NCBI RefSeq assembly: GCF_013394595.1
Contig: NZ_CP053348.1
Coordinates: 310,001 to 374,000 of the forward strand
Source: Winogradskyella forsetii
Lineage (GTDB): Bacteria > Bacteroidota > Bacteroidia > Flavobacteriales > Flavobacteriaceae
DNA length: 64,000 nucleotides
Direction: 5' to 3'
Shown here one piece after another: positions 10,045 to 18,794 of this stretch. The position numbers and the translations under genes are program-made. The notes below the pieces were generated by a model that did not search any database, was not told where the DNA came from, and saw nothing but the letters and a program-made list of their open reading frames with translations. Positions within the stretch are counted from its first letter, which is position 1. Every line of letters starts with the position of its first letter.

Positions 10045-11541
10045 TTATAAAGTTTTATTTTTTCCTAAATGCATTTGGTAAAATTTCCAAGCTTCTCTTG
10101 CTACGTTTCGGCCAAGTTCTAAACCAGCAACATTATCTGATTGAATGTGATAACCACCTAGAACCCTTGAAAATCCAGCCATTTCAGCTGTTTTTGTAAA
10201 TGTTGGAAATTTTAAAGTTATGGTGTCGCCTAAATTGTCTGGTTCGGTTAATGCCCCTGCTACTAATGTTGATTCTGATCCAAATGTATCACTTCCAGTC
10301 CATAATTTTAGAGCTTCTGCACATGCTCCGCTTATTGTGCTGTGACCAGAGGTATAACTTGGAAAAGGTGGGCATAAAAAAGTGTCTGGAGAATAAGGTC
10401 GCCATTGACTTCCGTCCATTTCAATCATACCTTTTCCAACACCACCCCAAGCTTTAATTTTTTTGCCACTATAATATTCATGTACTAAAGCATACGGTCT
10501 AGCATAATCGTAATACATTTTAGAATCCCAAGAGGCTATAAACGCATCCATTGCTACGACTTGATTATAAAAATACATTTTCACATCTTCATCAAGTGTG
10601 TGGTTATCTCTTCGTGACACGTCTTGTGCAAATTTTAACCAATGACCTGCTTGTTGTACGGATTGCGGGCCATCGCGCATAAATTCGACGAGTGCTTTTT
10701 GGTAGTCAGTAAGATTAGCTTGTAGCCTAATGACTTCTTCGACTTCTTTTTTTAATTGTTCTGAACCTATCATTGGTGGTGGGCCAGGACGAAATTGATC
10801 TCCTGATTTCAAAGCAATAGGTTCAACCTTTTGCCAAAAAGGCGTTAAGCAACCTGGTGCGAATCTACCTCCTTTTCCATCCGAAAAATATTTGGGCTGC
10901 CAACGGTTAGGGTCAATATTTTCATCTGCAGAATTGACAGGTTCATAGCTCACATAGTTAAAATAAGGAATGTCATTTGACCCGCCTTCTTCGCCATACT
11001 GATTAGAACCATCACCCTTACGTGCTTCAATAACTGCTTTTGCTGCTAAGTTACCAATACCTATTGGTGTAGATGGATCTAGTGTTTCATCAGTTGGATC
11101 TAAACCTAATTGCTTCATAAAGTCTTGAAAAAGTACTTTATCGGATGAATAATATTCATTGAGTGTTCGAAATGCGGCATAGCTAATTGCAATTTCTTTG
11201 TTTTTCAGTGTTTGTTCTTTTGTGGGTATTCTATCAATACCCTCAAGATAAACAGGAAGAGCCTTTTCATCATATTGTGACCAAGCATCAAAAATAGCTA
11301 CAAAAATTAATGCCAAGTAGCGTGAGGTTACAGTAGGCCTCGGTTTTAATATTTTAGTATCATTGGCTTGTGCGGTGAGCGCTATGTTTCCCCATTTGTA
11401 GGTAAGGTTTTCAACACCTCTGGGTTGTTCTTGTACTGAAATTTGAGCTTCATTTTTATTCTGTCCATTGCTACAGCTAAAAAATAATAAAATGGTAAAA
11501 AGGAATAAAATAGTAATTAGAATTGAAAAAGATGTTTTCAT
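10045..11541 (-). CDS. Vanadium-dependent haloperoxidase / PAP2 superfamily lipoprotein
   Basis: The 498-residue protein begins with a lipoprotein signal (FLFTILLFFSCSNGQNKNE). The C-terminal half carries the complete acid-phosphatase/vanadium-haloperoxidase signature. KMYYDYARP matches K-x6-RP, PPFPSYTSGHST is the SGH block, and SRVLGGYHIQSD matches SR-x5-H-x3-D, which includes the vanadate/phospho-histidine. All metal-oxyanion ligands therefore appear to be kept. Members of this branch can be haloperoxidases or phosphatases, and sequence alone does not decide. It is the first gene of a three-gene unit with the acetyl esterase and aldo/keto reductase (3-base and 1-base gaps). A haloperoxidase-like enzyme is unusual in a xylan locus. 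Confidence 0.87.
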   Translation of the reverse strand: MKTSFSILITILFLFTILLFFSCSNGQNKNEAQISVQEQPRGVENLTYKWGNIALTAQANDTKILKPRPTVTSRYLALIFVAIFDAWSQYDEKALPVYLEGIDRIPTKEQTLKNKEIAISYAAFRTLNEYYSSDKVLFQDFMKQLGLDPTDETLDPSTPIGIGNLAAKAVIEARKGDGSNQYGEEGGSNDIPYFNYVSYEPVNSADENIDPNRWQPKYFSDGKGGRFAPGCLTPFWQKVEPIALKSGDQFRPGPPPMIGSEQLKKEVEEVIRLQANLTDYQKALVEFMRDGPQSVQQAGHWLKFAQDVSRRDNHTLDEDVKMYFYNQVVAMDAFIASWDSKMYYDYARPYALVHEYYSGKKIKAWGGVGKGMIEMDGSQWRPYSPDTFLCPPFPSYTSGHSTISGACAEALKLWTGSDTFGSESTLVAGALTEPDNLGDTITLKFPTFTKTAEMAGFSRVLGGYHIQSDNVAGLELGRNVAREAWKFYQMHLGKNKTL

Positions 11542-11941
11542 GAGTGTTTTATTTACTAATACCTAGAAATTCTCAAAAGCGGGTATTACAAAATTATATA
11601 TTTTATAAATATATCAATTTTCAATATCACCCACAAAATTAAAGACAATCAGTTGTTTTTTTTAGCGTTTATTTATAGGGTTTAGTAAGGTAAAGGGAGC
11701 TTAAGTATGTGAAATTTTCGTAGGAATATAATCCTATACTATATAAATGATAGTATGTACAGCTTTAACTCTTAGAATTAGCTAATTAATTATTGGTTTC
11801 TAATATTTTATGAAATCGGTTGTGTATATATTGTGAATAATACTTTTTTTTATTATTTTTCCATTTTAGATTTATAAACTTTTAAATAATTTAAATGATT
11901 AATCAAAGTAGCCATAATTAGCTATAATAAAAATTGATAAT
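11542..11941. other. Intergenic control region between divergent haloperoxidase-like and GH10 genes
   Basis: Four hundred AT-rich bases with no credible ORF. It contains an operator-like site (11812-11823) with a promoter-like box at 11841-11848 directed at the GH10 gene. I could not identify a convincing promoter for the minus-strand trio. Confidence 0.6.
11812..11848 (+). promoter_or_regulatory. LacI-type operator overlapping the -33 element of the GH10 promoter
   Basis: GAAATCGGTTGT (11812-11823) matches the operator seen before other xylan genes here (reverse complement ACAACCGATTTC). Its GTTG lies 18 bases before TACTTTTT (11841-11848), close to the Bacteroidota TAnnTTTG box. The GH10 start codon is about 93 bases further on. 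Operator identity is inferred from recurrence. Confidence 0.6.
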
Positions 11942-13081
11942 ATGAAAAAGAATTTTTTACGATTAGCAGTTCTTTGCCTAATTTCTATGGGCTGTAGTTC
12001 TGATGATAGCAATGGAGTTACTGTGGGTGGTCCTTCAGGAGGAAACGATGATGATGGAGGAGTTTCGGGTGATCCATTATTGTACATTCCCACTACAAGC
12101 CTTCAAGATTTGGCCAACTTTCCTATAGGAAATATTGTGTCAGCGGGACGTTTAGCTTCTGCTTCTGAAGCCGATTTTAGAACTATTTTAAATACTGATT
12201 ATAATAGTATTACAGCGGAAAACGATATGAAAATGAACAACATTTTTATCGGACCGGATACTTTTGATTTTAGTGATGGGGATGCTATTGTTACCTACGC
12301 AAAGGCTAACGGTATGAGAGTTCACGGACATGCTTTGGTTTGGCACCCTGAGTATGCTATACCAGATTGGCTCGAAAACTTTGCTGGAACCGATGATGAG
12401 TTTGAAGCGCATATTGAAAACTTCGTTAAAACCACTGTAGAACATTTTGCACAAGAGAAAGATGCAAACGGAAATTCTATAGTTACTGGATGGGATGTAG
12501 TAAACGAATATTTTGATGGAGGTAATATAAGATCCTCTCTTTTTACCCAAAGAATGGGACAAAATTATATCGAAAAAATCTTTCAATGGGCACGTGAGGC
12601 AGATCCTGTTGTTAAATTGTTTTACAACGATTATAATATTGCCGGTGAAACCAATAAGCGTAGTGCAATTTTATCAATGGTAACTAGTTTCCAAAATAAC
12701 GGAATACCAATCGACGGTGTTGGTATGCAGATGCACCTAGGTCTTGCTTGGCCATCGCTTCAGGAAATTACAACGGCAATATCAGATGTTACTAATTCCG
12801 GATTAATGGTTCATATTTCTGAATTAGATATACAAGTAAATTCAAATGATGACATAACGAGCTTAACTTTAGAGCGTGCTCAAGAACAAGAATTATTCTA
12901 TAACCATGTAGCTTCCGAGTATAAGTCTATCGTACCTTCTGATAAACAATATGGAATTACTATTTGGGGAATGAGAGACCAAGATAGTTGGAGATACGAT
13001 GGCGGAACTGACTGGCTATTGCTATATAATTCAAATTATGAATTCAAGATTTCGCACCGTGGTTTTGCAGATGGACTTTGA
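11942..13081 (+). CDS. GH10 endo-1,4-beta-xylanase, surface lipoprotein
   Basis: A 379-residue xylanase with a lipoprotein signal (AVLCLISMGCSSDD). The acidic residues just after Cys fit the surface-export signal of Bacteroidota lipoproteins. A Gly/Asp-rich linker (NGVTVGGPSGG...) leads to a GH10 TIM barrel. MRVHGHALVWHPEYAIPDWL is the conserved substrate-binding strand. The acid/base Glu is in GWDVVNEYF (about residue 189) and the nucleophile Glu in MVHISELDIQV (about 295). ITIWGMRDQDSWR is the final conserved strand. It cuts internal xylan linkages, probably outside the cell. Its linker is very like that of the GH30 gene downstream, although the two catalytic domains are unrelated. An operator-like site lies upstream. 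Confidence 0.95.
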   Translation: MKKNFLRLAVLCLISMGCSSDDSNGVTVGGPSGGNDDDGGVSGDPLLYIPTTSLQDLANFPIGNIVSAGRLASASEADFRTILNTDYNSITAENDMKMNNIFIGPDTFDFSDGDAIVTYAKANGMRVHGHALVWHPEYAIPDWLENFAGTDDEFEAHIENFVKTTVEHFAQEKDANGNSIVTGWDVVNEYFDGGNIRSSLFTQRMGQNYIEKIFQWAREADPVVKLFYNDYNIAGETNKRSAILSMVTSFQNNGIPIDGVGMQMHLGLAWPSLQEITTAISDVTNSGLMVHISELDIQVNSNDDITSLTLERAQEQELFYNHVASEYKSIVPSDKQYGITIWGMRDQDSWRYDGGTDWLLLYNSNYEFKISHRGFADGL

Positions 13082-13518
13082 AAAAGTCGGATATATACCT
13101 CATCCAATATAAATAAATCATTGATGAGTAGATTGTGATTTTCAAAAAAAAACAAGGATTGCCATAAATTTTTCTATCGCCTGAACTGTAAATCTCGGAA
13201 TAATAGGGTGCAGACTATAGATAAAATATACTCGGCATTATCGTAAGGGTTATTAACTTAATCTCATTAATAATATCATCTTAATTAAACAGGGTTTAAC
13301 GCGTTTAGAATATTTCTAGATGGGGATGTTATTAATGTATTTATAAAGCTTGATAGATGGTTTAAAAGTGATTTCATAATTATGAAATAGGGTTGTTTTG
13401 ACTTTAGTTATCTAATTATTTCTATGTTGTTTTTTAATTTATGTATGTAACTGAGGCAGATAATAGTCAGAACAACTTCAAAAAAATAATATAAATAGCA
13501 AATTAAAAATAGATAAAT
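13082..13518. other. Intergenic region between GH10 and GH30 genes
   Basis: About 440 AT-rich bases without a supportable gene. It holds a perfect 18-base palindrome, ATTTCATAATTATGAAAT (13371-13388), about 130 bases before the GH30 start. No copy of the CAACCGRTTG-type operator is visible here. Confidence 0.5.
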
Positions 13519-14835
13519 ATGATAACGTTTAAAAAAAATTTAATGCTCTTTCTGATGGCCTTGGGTTTAAGTTGTAGTAGCAGCGATGATAATAATGGTG
13601 TAACTGTTGGTGGGCCTACAAATCCTGCAGGACCTTCAGATCCTACAGTTTTACAGTCAGATGCCTCTATAATTACACCTTCAGAAACCAAACAAAATAT
13701 AAGTGGATTTGGTGCCGCAACAGTTTTTAGATTGAATAGTCCCCTTAGCGCTAGCGATATGGATAAATTATATGGAAATGATGATGGAGAGATTGGGTTA
13801 TCAATTCTGAGAATACGTGTTGCCCCAGATGATAATTCTAGGGCTATTGAGCTTAATCATGCACAAATGGCTTCAAATAGAGGAGCTTTGGTTATGGCTA
13901 CACCATGGAGTCCGCCTGCTGATATGAAGACCAATAATGATCTAATAGGAGGGTCATTAAAGACAGAATCCTATGAAGATTATGCCAATTACCTCAATGA
14001 TTTTGCATCATACATGGATACTAATGGTGTTCCTTTGGAAGTTATAAGTATTCAAAATGAAGGTGATTATGAAGTTTCCTATGAATCTTGTAATTGGTCT
14101 GCCGCTCAAGTACGTGATTTCATGAGGGATTATGGAGCACTTATAACCAATACTAAACTAATGCCCTCTGAGTCTTTTCAGTTTAGGCATGAACATACAG
14201 ACCTGACACTAAATGACCCAGTAGCGGTAGACAATGTGGATATTGTAGGCGGACACATTTATGGTACAGCACTGGATAATTATCCTTATCCTTTGGCCTT
14301 GGAAAAAGGGAAAGAACTGTGGATGACAGAGCACTATACATCCAGTGACAGAAGTGCAAATTTGTGGCCTGATGCTTTGTTAGTTGGTCGGGAAATCCAC
14401 GATTGTATGACTATCGGTCAATACAACGCTTACATATGGTGGTATGGCAAAAGGTATTACAGCTTTATTGGAGATGGAGAGGAAGGGACTTCTAATGGTG
14501 TTGTAACCAAGCGTGGTTATGTAATGTCAAATTTTTCAAAATTCATAAAACCAGGCTACACAAGGATAGGGGCAGGCGATAATCCTCAAACAGGAATATC
14601 TGTAAGTGCTTATTCTGGGGAAGGAAGGATTGTGGTTATAGCTATAAACCAAACAGAACAAACAGTAGAACAACAGTTTGTACTTACAGGAACTACTAGT
14701 GCCAGCGTTACCCCTTACATCACGAGCAGTTCTCAGAATCTAGAAGTACAGGAAGTAGTTGATATAGAACCAAGCATAGAAGCATTTTTGTATGATTTGC
14801 CACCTAATAGTATTACAACTTATGTCACTAATTAA
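13519..14835 (+). CDS. GH30 glucuronoxylanase, surface lipoprotein
   Basis: A 438-residue protein with lipoprotein signal (LFLMALGLSCSSSDDNNG) and the same NGVTVGGP linker as the upstream GH10. The catalytic barrel starts with NISGFGAATVFRLNS and has ATPWSPPADMKTN, typical of GH30. The acid/base Glu is in ISIQNEGDYE (about residue 181) and the nucleophile Glu in LWMTEHYTSS (about 271). YIWWYGKRYYSFIGDGEEG corresponds to the loop where glucuronoxylan-specific (subfamily 8) enzymes hold methylglucuronate with an Arg. The C-terminal part is the usual beta-sandwich. It would cut xylan at positions set by the glucuronate side chain, complementing GH10, GH67 and GH115. Subfamily assignment is probable, not certain. 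Confidence 0.92.
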   Translation: MITFKKNLMLFLMALGLSCSSSDDNNGVTVGGPTNPAGPSDPTVLQSDASIITPSETKQNISGFGAATVFRLNSPLSASDMDKLYGNDDGEIGLSILRIRVAPDDNSRAIELNHAQMASNRGALVMATPWSPPADMKTNNDLIGGSLKTESYEDYANYLNDFASYMDTNGVPLEVISIQNEGDYEVSYESCNWSAAQVRDFMRDYGALITNTKLMPSESFQFRHEHTDLTLNDPVAVDNVDIVGGHIYGTALDNYPYPLALEKGKELWMTEHYTSSDRSANLWPDALLVGREIHDCMTIGQYNAYIWWYGKRYYSFIGDGEEGTSNGVVTKRGYVMSNFSKFIKPGYTRIGAGDNPQTGISVSAYSGEGRIVVIAINQTEQTVEQQFVLTGTTSASVTPYITSSSQNLEVQEVVDIEPSIEAFLYDLPPNSITTYVTN

Positions 14836-14981
14836 CATTTTTAAATTCTATTTATTATAAATGCAAATAGCTGGTTTTTTGAACAATTGAATAACAGACT
14901 GAGGTGTCAATTTTAAAGGAGATTAGACTTACTTTCTTTATGCCCATTTTTAAAATTTTACTGGATTGTATATATCATTGA

Positions 14982-15405
14982 CACAATTTTTACTGGTTAA
15001 AATGTAAAGAATGGAGTCAGGATCAAGGCATGTATGTTGTTAGGGGCGGAGCAGATAAAGGGGATGTATTTAGAAATTTACTTTTTGAAAATCATGAATG
15101 AATATTGTTTTAAAACTGAAGCAAAGTAATTGTTTTGTTATAGAAGCTAAAATTATTATCACGATTATTGAGAATCAGAAAGAACATAAAATTTACAATG
15201 CGGTTGGTTCGGGTGCAAGCTTTTGTGGCAATTGTTTAAGGCCCTAAATTGGATTAGGAAAAGCTATAGTTATCCTAAAGTAGAAATCAAAAGGACTTAT
15301 ACGCAACCATTTTCCATTTTCGAAAACGTGTTGAGGTCAATTAAAATATTAAATTTTCGAAGGAGAAAAATTAAAAAGCTCTATTTACCTAAATTTTCAT
15401 TCTAA
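14982..15405 (+). pseudogene. Degraded FG-GAP/ASPIC (UnbV) protein, C-terminal remnant
   Basis: No intact gene lies here, but successive frames match the C-terminus of the 774-residue protein at 47941. DQGMYVVRGGADKGDVFRNL followed by LFENHE (about 15021-15098) parallels DQDIYAVMGGALEGDTFGNL then LFENP. Then, in another frame, EAKIIITIIENQKEHKIYNA and VGSGASFCGN (about 15148-15231) parallel AKIIITIEENGKTRKIYHSV then SFGGN. A third frame ends with KVEIK, FSIFENVL and LPKFSF just before a stop at 15405, paralleling LEIKW, AVFNGLE and LPKISF. Order and spacing agree across several frameshifts and stops. The 60-codon ORF at 15223-15405 is therefore the tail of a dead gene, not a gene. The N-terminal part is lost. 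Confidence 0.85.
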
Positions 15406-15431
15406 AAAACAAAAGCCGAGCGTCAGCAACG

Positions 15432-18400
15432 TTAACCTTTATTAATTTTAAAAATGGTTAAATGCGCGTCATTATTGGCAATTAAATAGTACTCCTCTCT
15501 ATTAATTTTAATTTTTTTCATGTCCTTTACATTGCCTTGGGTGAAAAAGCTATTATCTGTAAAAGGTGTAAGATTCCCATTTGAATCGCCTAAAAGAATA
15601 TAGCCCGTGTTAGAGTCATATCTTATTGTCTCTACTTCAGTTTCATAGATGTTACCCACACCAAGTACATCCAAATAGCCATCTTGGTTTATATCAGTAA
15701 CCTCAAAAGCCATCGTTGGACCAAATTGAGCCGTTGAAGGAAGTTTTTTTATTTCAAATGAGCCAATGCCCTTGTTTTTTAAATAGACGCTACCAAACTC
15801 GTGTACTTGTCTATGGTAGGCAGTACTCAGCTCTTCTTCGCCGTAAATATCAAATAAGGTTGAATTTGCAAATTCTTCATAGGTCTCTATCTTTTTACTT
15901 ACGAAAGGATTTTGTTCCGTTGAACACTCTTTTCCTCTAACGGGAACCAGATTTCCTTTGTAGGACTTACTTAATACCATATCATATTTACCATCCTCAT
16001 CGAAATTTGTGGAATAAATATGAAGCGGTTTCTCTTTAGTTGGACGAAACTTGTTGTTATCTCCTAAGTTACCCAACAAATAATCCATTTTTCCATCGTT
16101 GTCCAAATCCACTTCTTCAATAGTATTCCACCAGCCTTCCGTTTGATCAAAGGACGCTATTGACGTTTTAGTAAATTTTCCGTTTTGATTTTTGAAAAAG
16201 GTAATCGGAAACCATTCCCCAACAACAGCTAAATCTTTGTCACCGTCCCCATCATAATCCGTAAAAAGCAAATCATTTACAATGCCTATATCTACTAGTT
16301 CAGGGGCGAATTCTTCGGTTCTGTCAATATAGCTTCCATTTTCATTTTTAAGTAAATAGGTCTTTGATGAAAGCGGATATTTACTAGGAATGACCTGCCC
16401 TCCAACAATCAAGTCCAAGTCACCATCTTCATCGATATCATTGGCTACAACTGCTTTTGAAACACCTAACATTTTAGGCAACTTATTTGATTTTGAAAAG
16501 GTACCTTTTCCATCGTTTAAATATAAACGGTCTTGAAGTAGCGGACTATTTTCTTCAAGTTCATAACTACCGCTACCTATATATAAATCGAGATCGCCAT
16601 CCGCATCGGCGTCAAAAAAAAGAGAAGTGACATCTTCATATTTACTTTCACTAGTGAATAAGGATTCATTGGTTTTTCTGAATTTTCCTTCAGGTGTTTG
16701 AATATACATTTCGCCTGCTTGACCTAAAGCTCCTCCAATGTAAAAATCTTCTAATCCATCACCATTAATATCTGAGACGGCGAGAGTAGGTCCTTTTTGG
16801 GATTGCTTTTGGGGTAGTAAGGTTTGTAAATTGAAATCATTAAAGTTATTTTCTTTATGGCTGAATGTTATTCCTAACGAATCAGGATTTATTTTTATCA
16901 AATTCTGAGGAATCTCAACAGGCATTTCTCCATCAAACTTAAAGTCTTTTTTATTGAATGTAAGGGTCTGGTTTACTTCAACATTTCCCATGGCTAAAAC
17001 GGAATTATCACCCCAAATCACCTCAATACGGTCAATAACTTCTTCATTACCCAATCCAAAATTTAGCTGATACCCCATGGATGACTGGTAACCTCTAGAA
17101 GGGAATAATTCTTGGTACTGGGTTTTTTCTTTAGAATAGACCTTAACCTTGGCACCAACTGCTTTTATATTTTTTTCATCACCAATGAGCTTCAGGTTGA
17201 TGTAGTTTTTGGTTGAATTATTTTTATATACAGTTGCTTGATCTGACATATTGTTCATTACCAAATCTAAATCTCCATCATTGTCAAGGTCTGCATATGC
17301 AACTCCGTTGGTATTTACTTTTTTACCTAAACCCCAGACATCGGTCGTTTTTTTAAATGTAAAATCACCATTATTTTTGAATATATAATTTGAAATTTTT
17401 TCAGAAGGCATAATACTCATTATTTCTTGCACAGTCATGGCACCCTTTTCTCGTTGCTGTTTTAGAGATTCCTTTTTATAATCTTGATTACCTAATTCTC
17501 TTTCAATTCCATTTGAAACGAAAATATCTTTAAATCCGTCATTATCGAAATCGGCTATTAAAGGCGCCCAACTCCAATCTGTTTTAGAAAGTCCTGCCAA
17601 TTGACCAATATCACTAAAGGTGCCATTACCGTTGTTTATTTGTAGAGTATTTGCCATATATGAATAATGATAACCTGATTCTATCATTTTCCAAAATCCG
17701 TCTGTATTCATAGAAGCCATGTTTTCTTTTCCTCTTCTATGATCTTCAGCTAGCATATCCAAAACTATTAAATCTGGTAAAAAGTCATTGTTTATATCTG
17801 CGTAATCTGAACCCATTCCGTTAAATGGGATATGCTTAAGCATCGTATTAATTTTATTTGAAAAAGTACCATCTTGGTTATTAATGTATAAATAGTCAGG
17901 ATTTATAAAATCATTGGCGACATATATATCAAGCCAACCATCATTGTTAAAATCTCCAATAGATGCACTTAATCCCCAAGCTTTATTCATGAGTTTTGCT
18001 TGAAGTGTAACATCTGTGAATTTGTTGCCATCATTCCTAAATAAATGGTCTGATGTTTCCCTAAAATACTTCCTTTCGGATCCATTCTCAATCTTACCGC
18101 TTTGGTCAAAATCTGGCCGATGATTAACCAAATACATGTCTAGATCTCCATCTTTATCATAATCAAAGAAATAGGACTGGATAGAAAATCCATTATGATC
18201 CAAACCCCATTGTTTTGCTTCGTTTATAAACGTACCATCTTTTTGGTTGATAAAGAGCTTATTTTTTCGAATTTCATCACTTCTTAAAGATGCTGATTTA
18301 CATACATAAATATCCAGCCAACCATCGTTGTTAATATCTATCATAGAGACACCAGTTGACCATCCCTTATTATCTTCCAGACGCGCTTTTACCGTTTCGT

Positions 18401-18716
18401 CAACAAATTTGAAATCACCCTTATTGATGTATAATTTATTGGAATTTTGATTTGAAGTAAAATAAATATCTTCTAAACCATCATTATTGATGTCTCCGAT
18501 AGAAACCCCTGCTCCATTAAAGGCATAAACATATTCTAGGTAATTAAAATTTATATCTTGCTTAACAGTGTTTTTAAAATTTATACCTGTATTTGAACTT
18601 TCCACCAATGAAAATAAAGTGCCAGAGTTAGAGATTTTTTTCTCTTTGTCATTAGGGTCAAGGCAGCTGAATAATACAGTTATAAATAAAATTAAAAGCC
18701 AATTTTTAGAAGTCAT
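15432..18716 (-). CDS. Giant FG-GAP/VCBS repeat lipoprotein with ASPIC/UnbV-like segment
   Basis: I start the protein at ATG 18716 (MTSKNWLLILFITVLFSCLD), a clean lipoprotein signal; the longer frame to 18761 would begin inside a terminator hairpin. The roughly 1,094 residues contain many FG-GAP blades with calcium-binding D-x-D/N-x-D-G loops (GDINNDGLEDIY, DYDKDGDLDMY, DADADGDLDLY). A central ASPIC-like segment reads GYQSSMGYQLNFGLGNEEVI. The last third has a conserved block, LVPVRGKECSTEQNPFVSKK, almost identical in the paralogue at 44655. Such propellers usually bind ligands or proteins at the cell surface; no catalytic site is evident. It follows the CBM protein gene in the SusCD cluster, after a terminator. 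Function unknown, perhaps a surface scaffold or glycan-binding factor. Confidence 0.9.
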   Translation of the reverse strand: MTSKNWLLILFITVLFSCLDPNDKEKKISNSGTLFSLVESSNTGINFKNTVKQDINFNYLEYVYAFNGAGVSIGDINNDGLEDIYFTSNQNSNKLYINKGDFKFVDETVKARLEDNKGWSTGVSMIDINNDGWLDIYVCKSASLRSDEIRKNKLFINQKDGTFINEAKQWGLDHNGFSIQSYFFDYDKDGDLDMYLVNHRPDFDQSGKIENGSERKYFRETSDHLFRNDGNKFTDVTLQAKLMNKAWGLSASIGDFNNDGWLDIYVANDFINPDYLYINNQDGTFSNKINTMLKHIPFNGMGSDYADINNDFLPDLIVLDMLAEDHRRGKENMASMNTDGFWKMIESGYHYSYMANTLQINNGNGTFSDIGQLAGLSKTDWSWAPLIADFDNDGFKDIFVSNGIERELGNQDYKKESLKQQREKGAMTVQEIMSIMPSEKISNYIFKNNGDFTFKKTTDVWGLGKKVNTNGVAYADLDNDGDLDLVMNNMSDQATVYKNNSTKNYINLKLIGDEKNIKAVGAKVKVYSKEKTQYQELFPSRGYQSSMGYQLNFGLGNEEVIDRIEVIWGDNSVLAMGNVEVNQTLTFNKKDFKFDGEMPVEIPQNLIKINPDSLGITFSHKENNFNDFNLQTLLPQKQSQKGPTLAVSDINGDGLEDFYIGGALGQAGEMYIQTPEGKFRKTNESLFTSESKYEDVTSLFFDADADGDLDLYIGSGSYELEENSPLLQDRLYLNDGKGTFSKSNKLPKMLGVSKAVVANDIDEDGDLDLIVGGQVIPSKYPLSSKTYLLKNENGSYIDRTEEFAPELVDIGIVNDLLFTDYDGDGDKDLAVVGEWFPITFFKNQNGKFTKTSIASFDQTEGWWNTIEEVDLDNDGKMDYLLGNLGDNNKFRPTKEKPLHIYSTNFDEDGKYDMVLSKSYKGNLVPVRGKECSTEQNPFVSKKIETYEEFANSTLFDIYGEEELSTAYHRQVHEFGSVYLKNKGIGSFEIKKLPSTAQFGPTMAFEVTDINQDGYLDVLGVGNIYETEVETIRYDSNTGYILLGDSNGNLTPFTDNSFFTQGNVKDMKKIKINREEYYLIANNDAHLTIFKINKG

Positions 18717-18742
18717 TCCCAATTGTTTAATAGATACCAAAA

Positions 18743-18773
18743 TATAAAAAAAGGCCATCAAATGACAGCCTTA
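18743..18773 (-). terminator. Rho-independent-type terminator after the IPT/CBM gene
   Basis: On the minus strand AAGGCTGTCATTTGATGGCC is followed by a T run. The stem AAGGC...GCCTT sits between the CBM gene (stop at 18795) and the FG-GAP gene start (18716), suggesting only partial read-through. Confidence 0.65.
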
Positions 18774-18794
18774 AAATATTGAATTTAAATATAA

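Noticed and set aside
10200..10457. Plus-strand ORF of 85 codons opposite the haloperoxidase-like gene, as an example of many similar antisense ORFs.
   Set aside because: It is a shadow of a conserved gene and shows no domain or signal of its own.
15223..15405. Small plus-strand ORF of 60 codons.
   Set aside because: It is the tail of the FG-GAP/ASPIC pseudogene; its product matches the end of the 47941 protein in order and spacing.
18717..18761. Extended N-terminus for the FG-GAP gene at 15432.
   Set aside because: It would start inside a terminator hairpin and would bury the lipoprotein signal.
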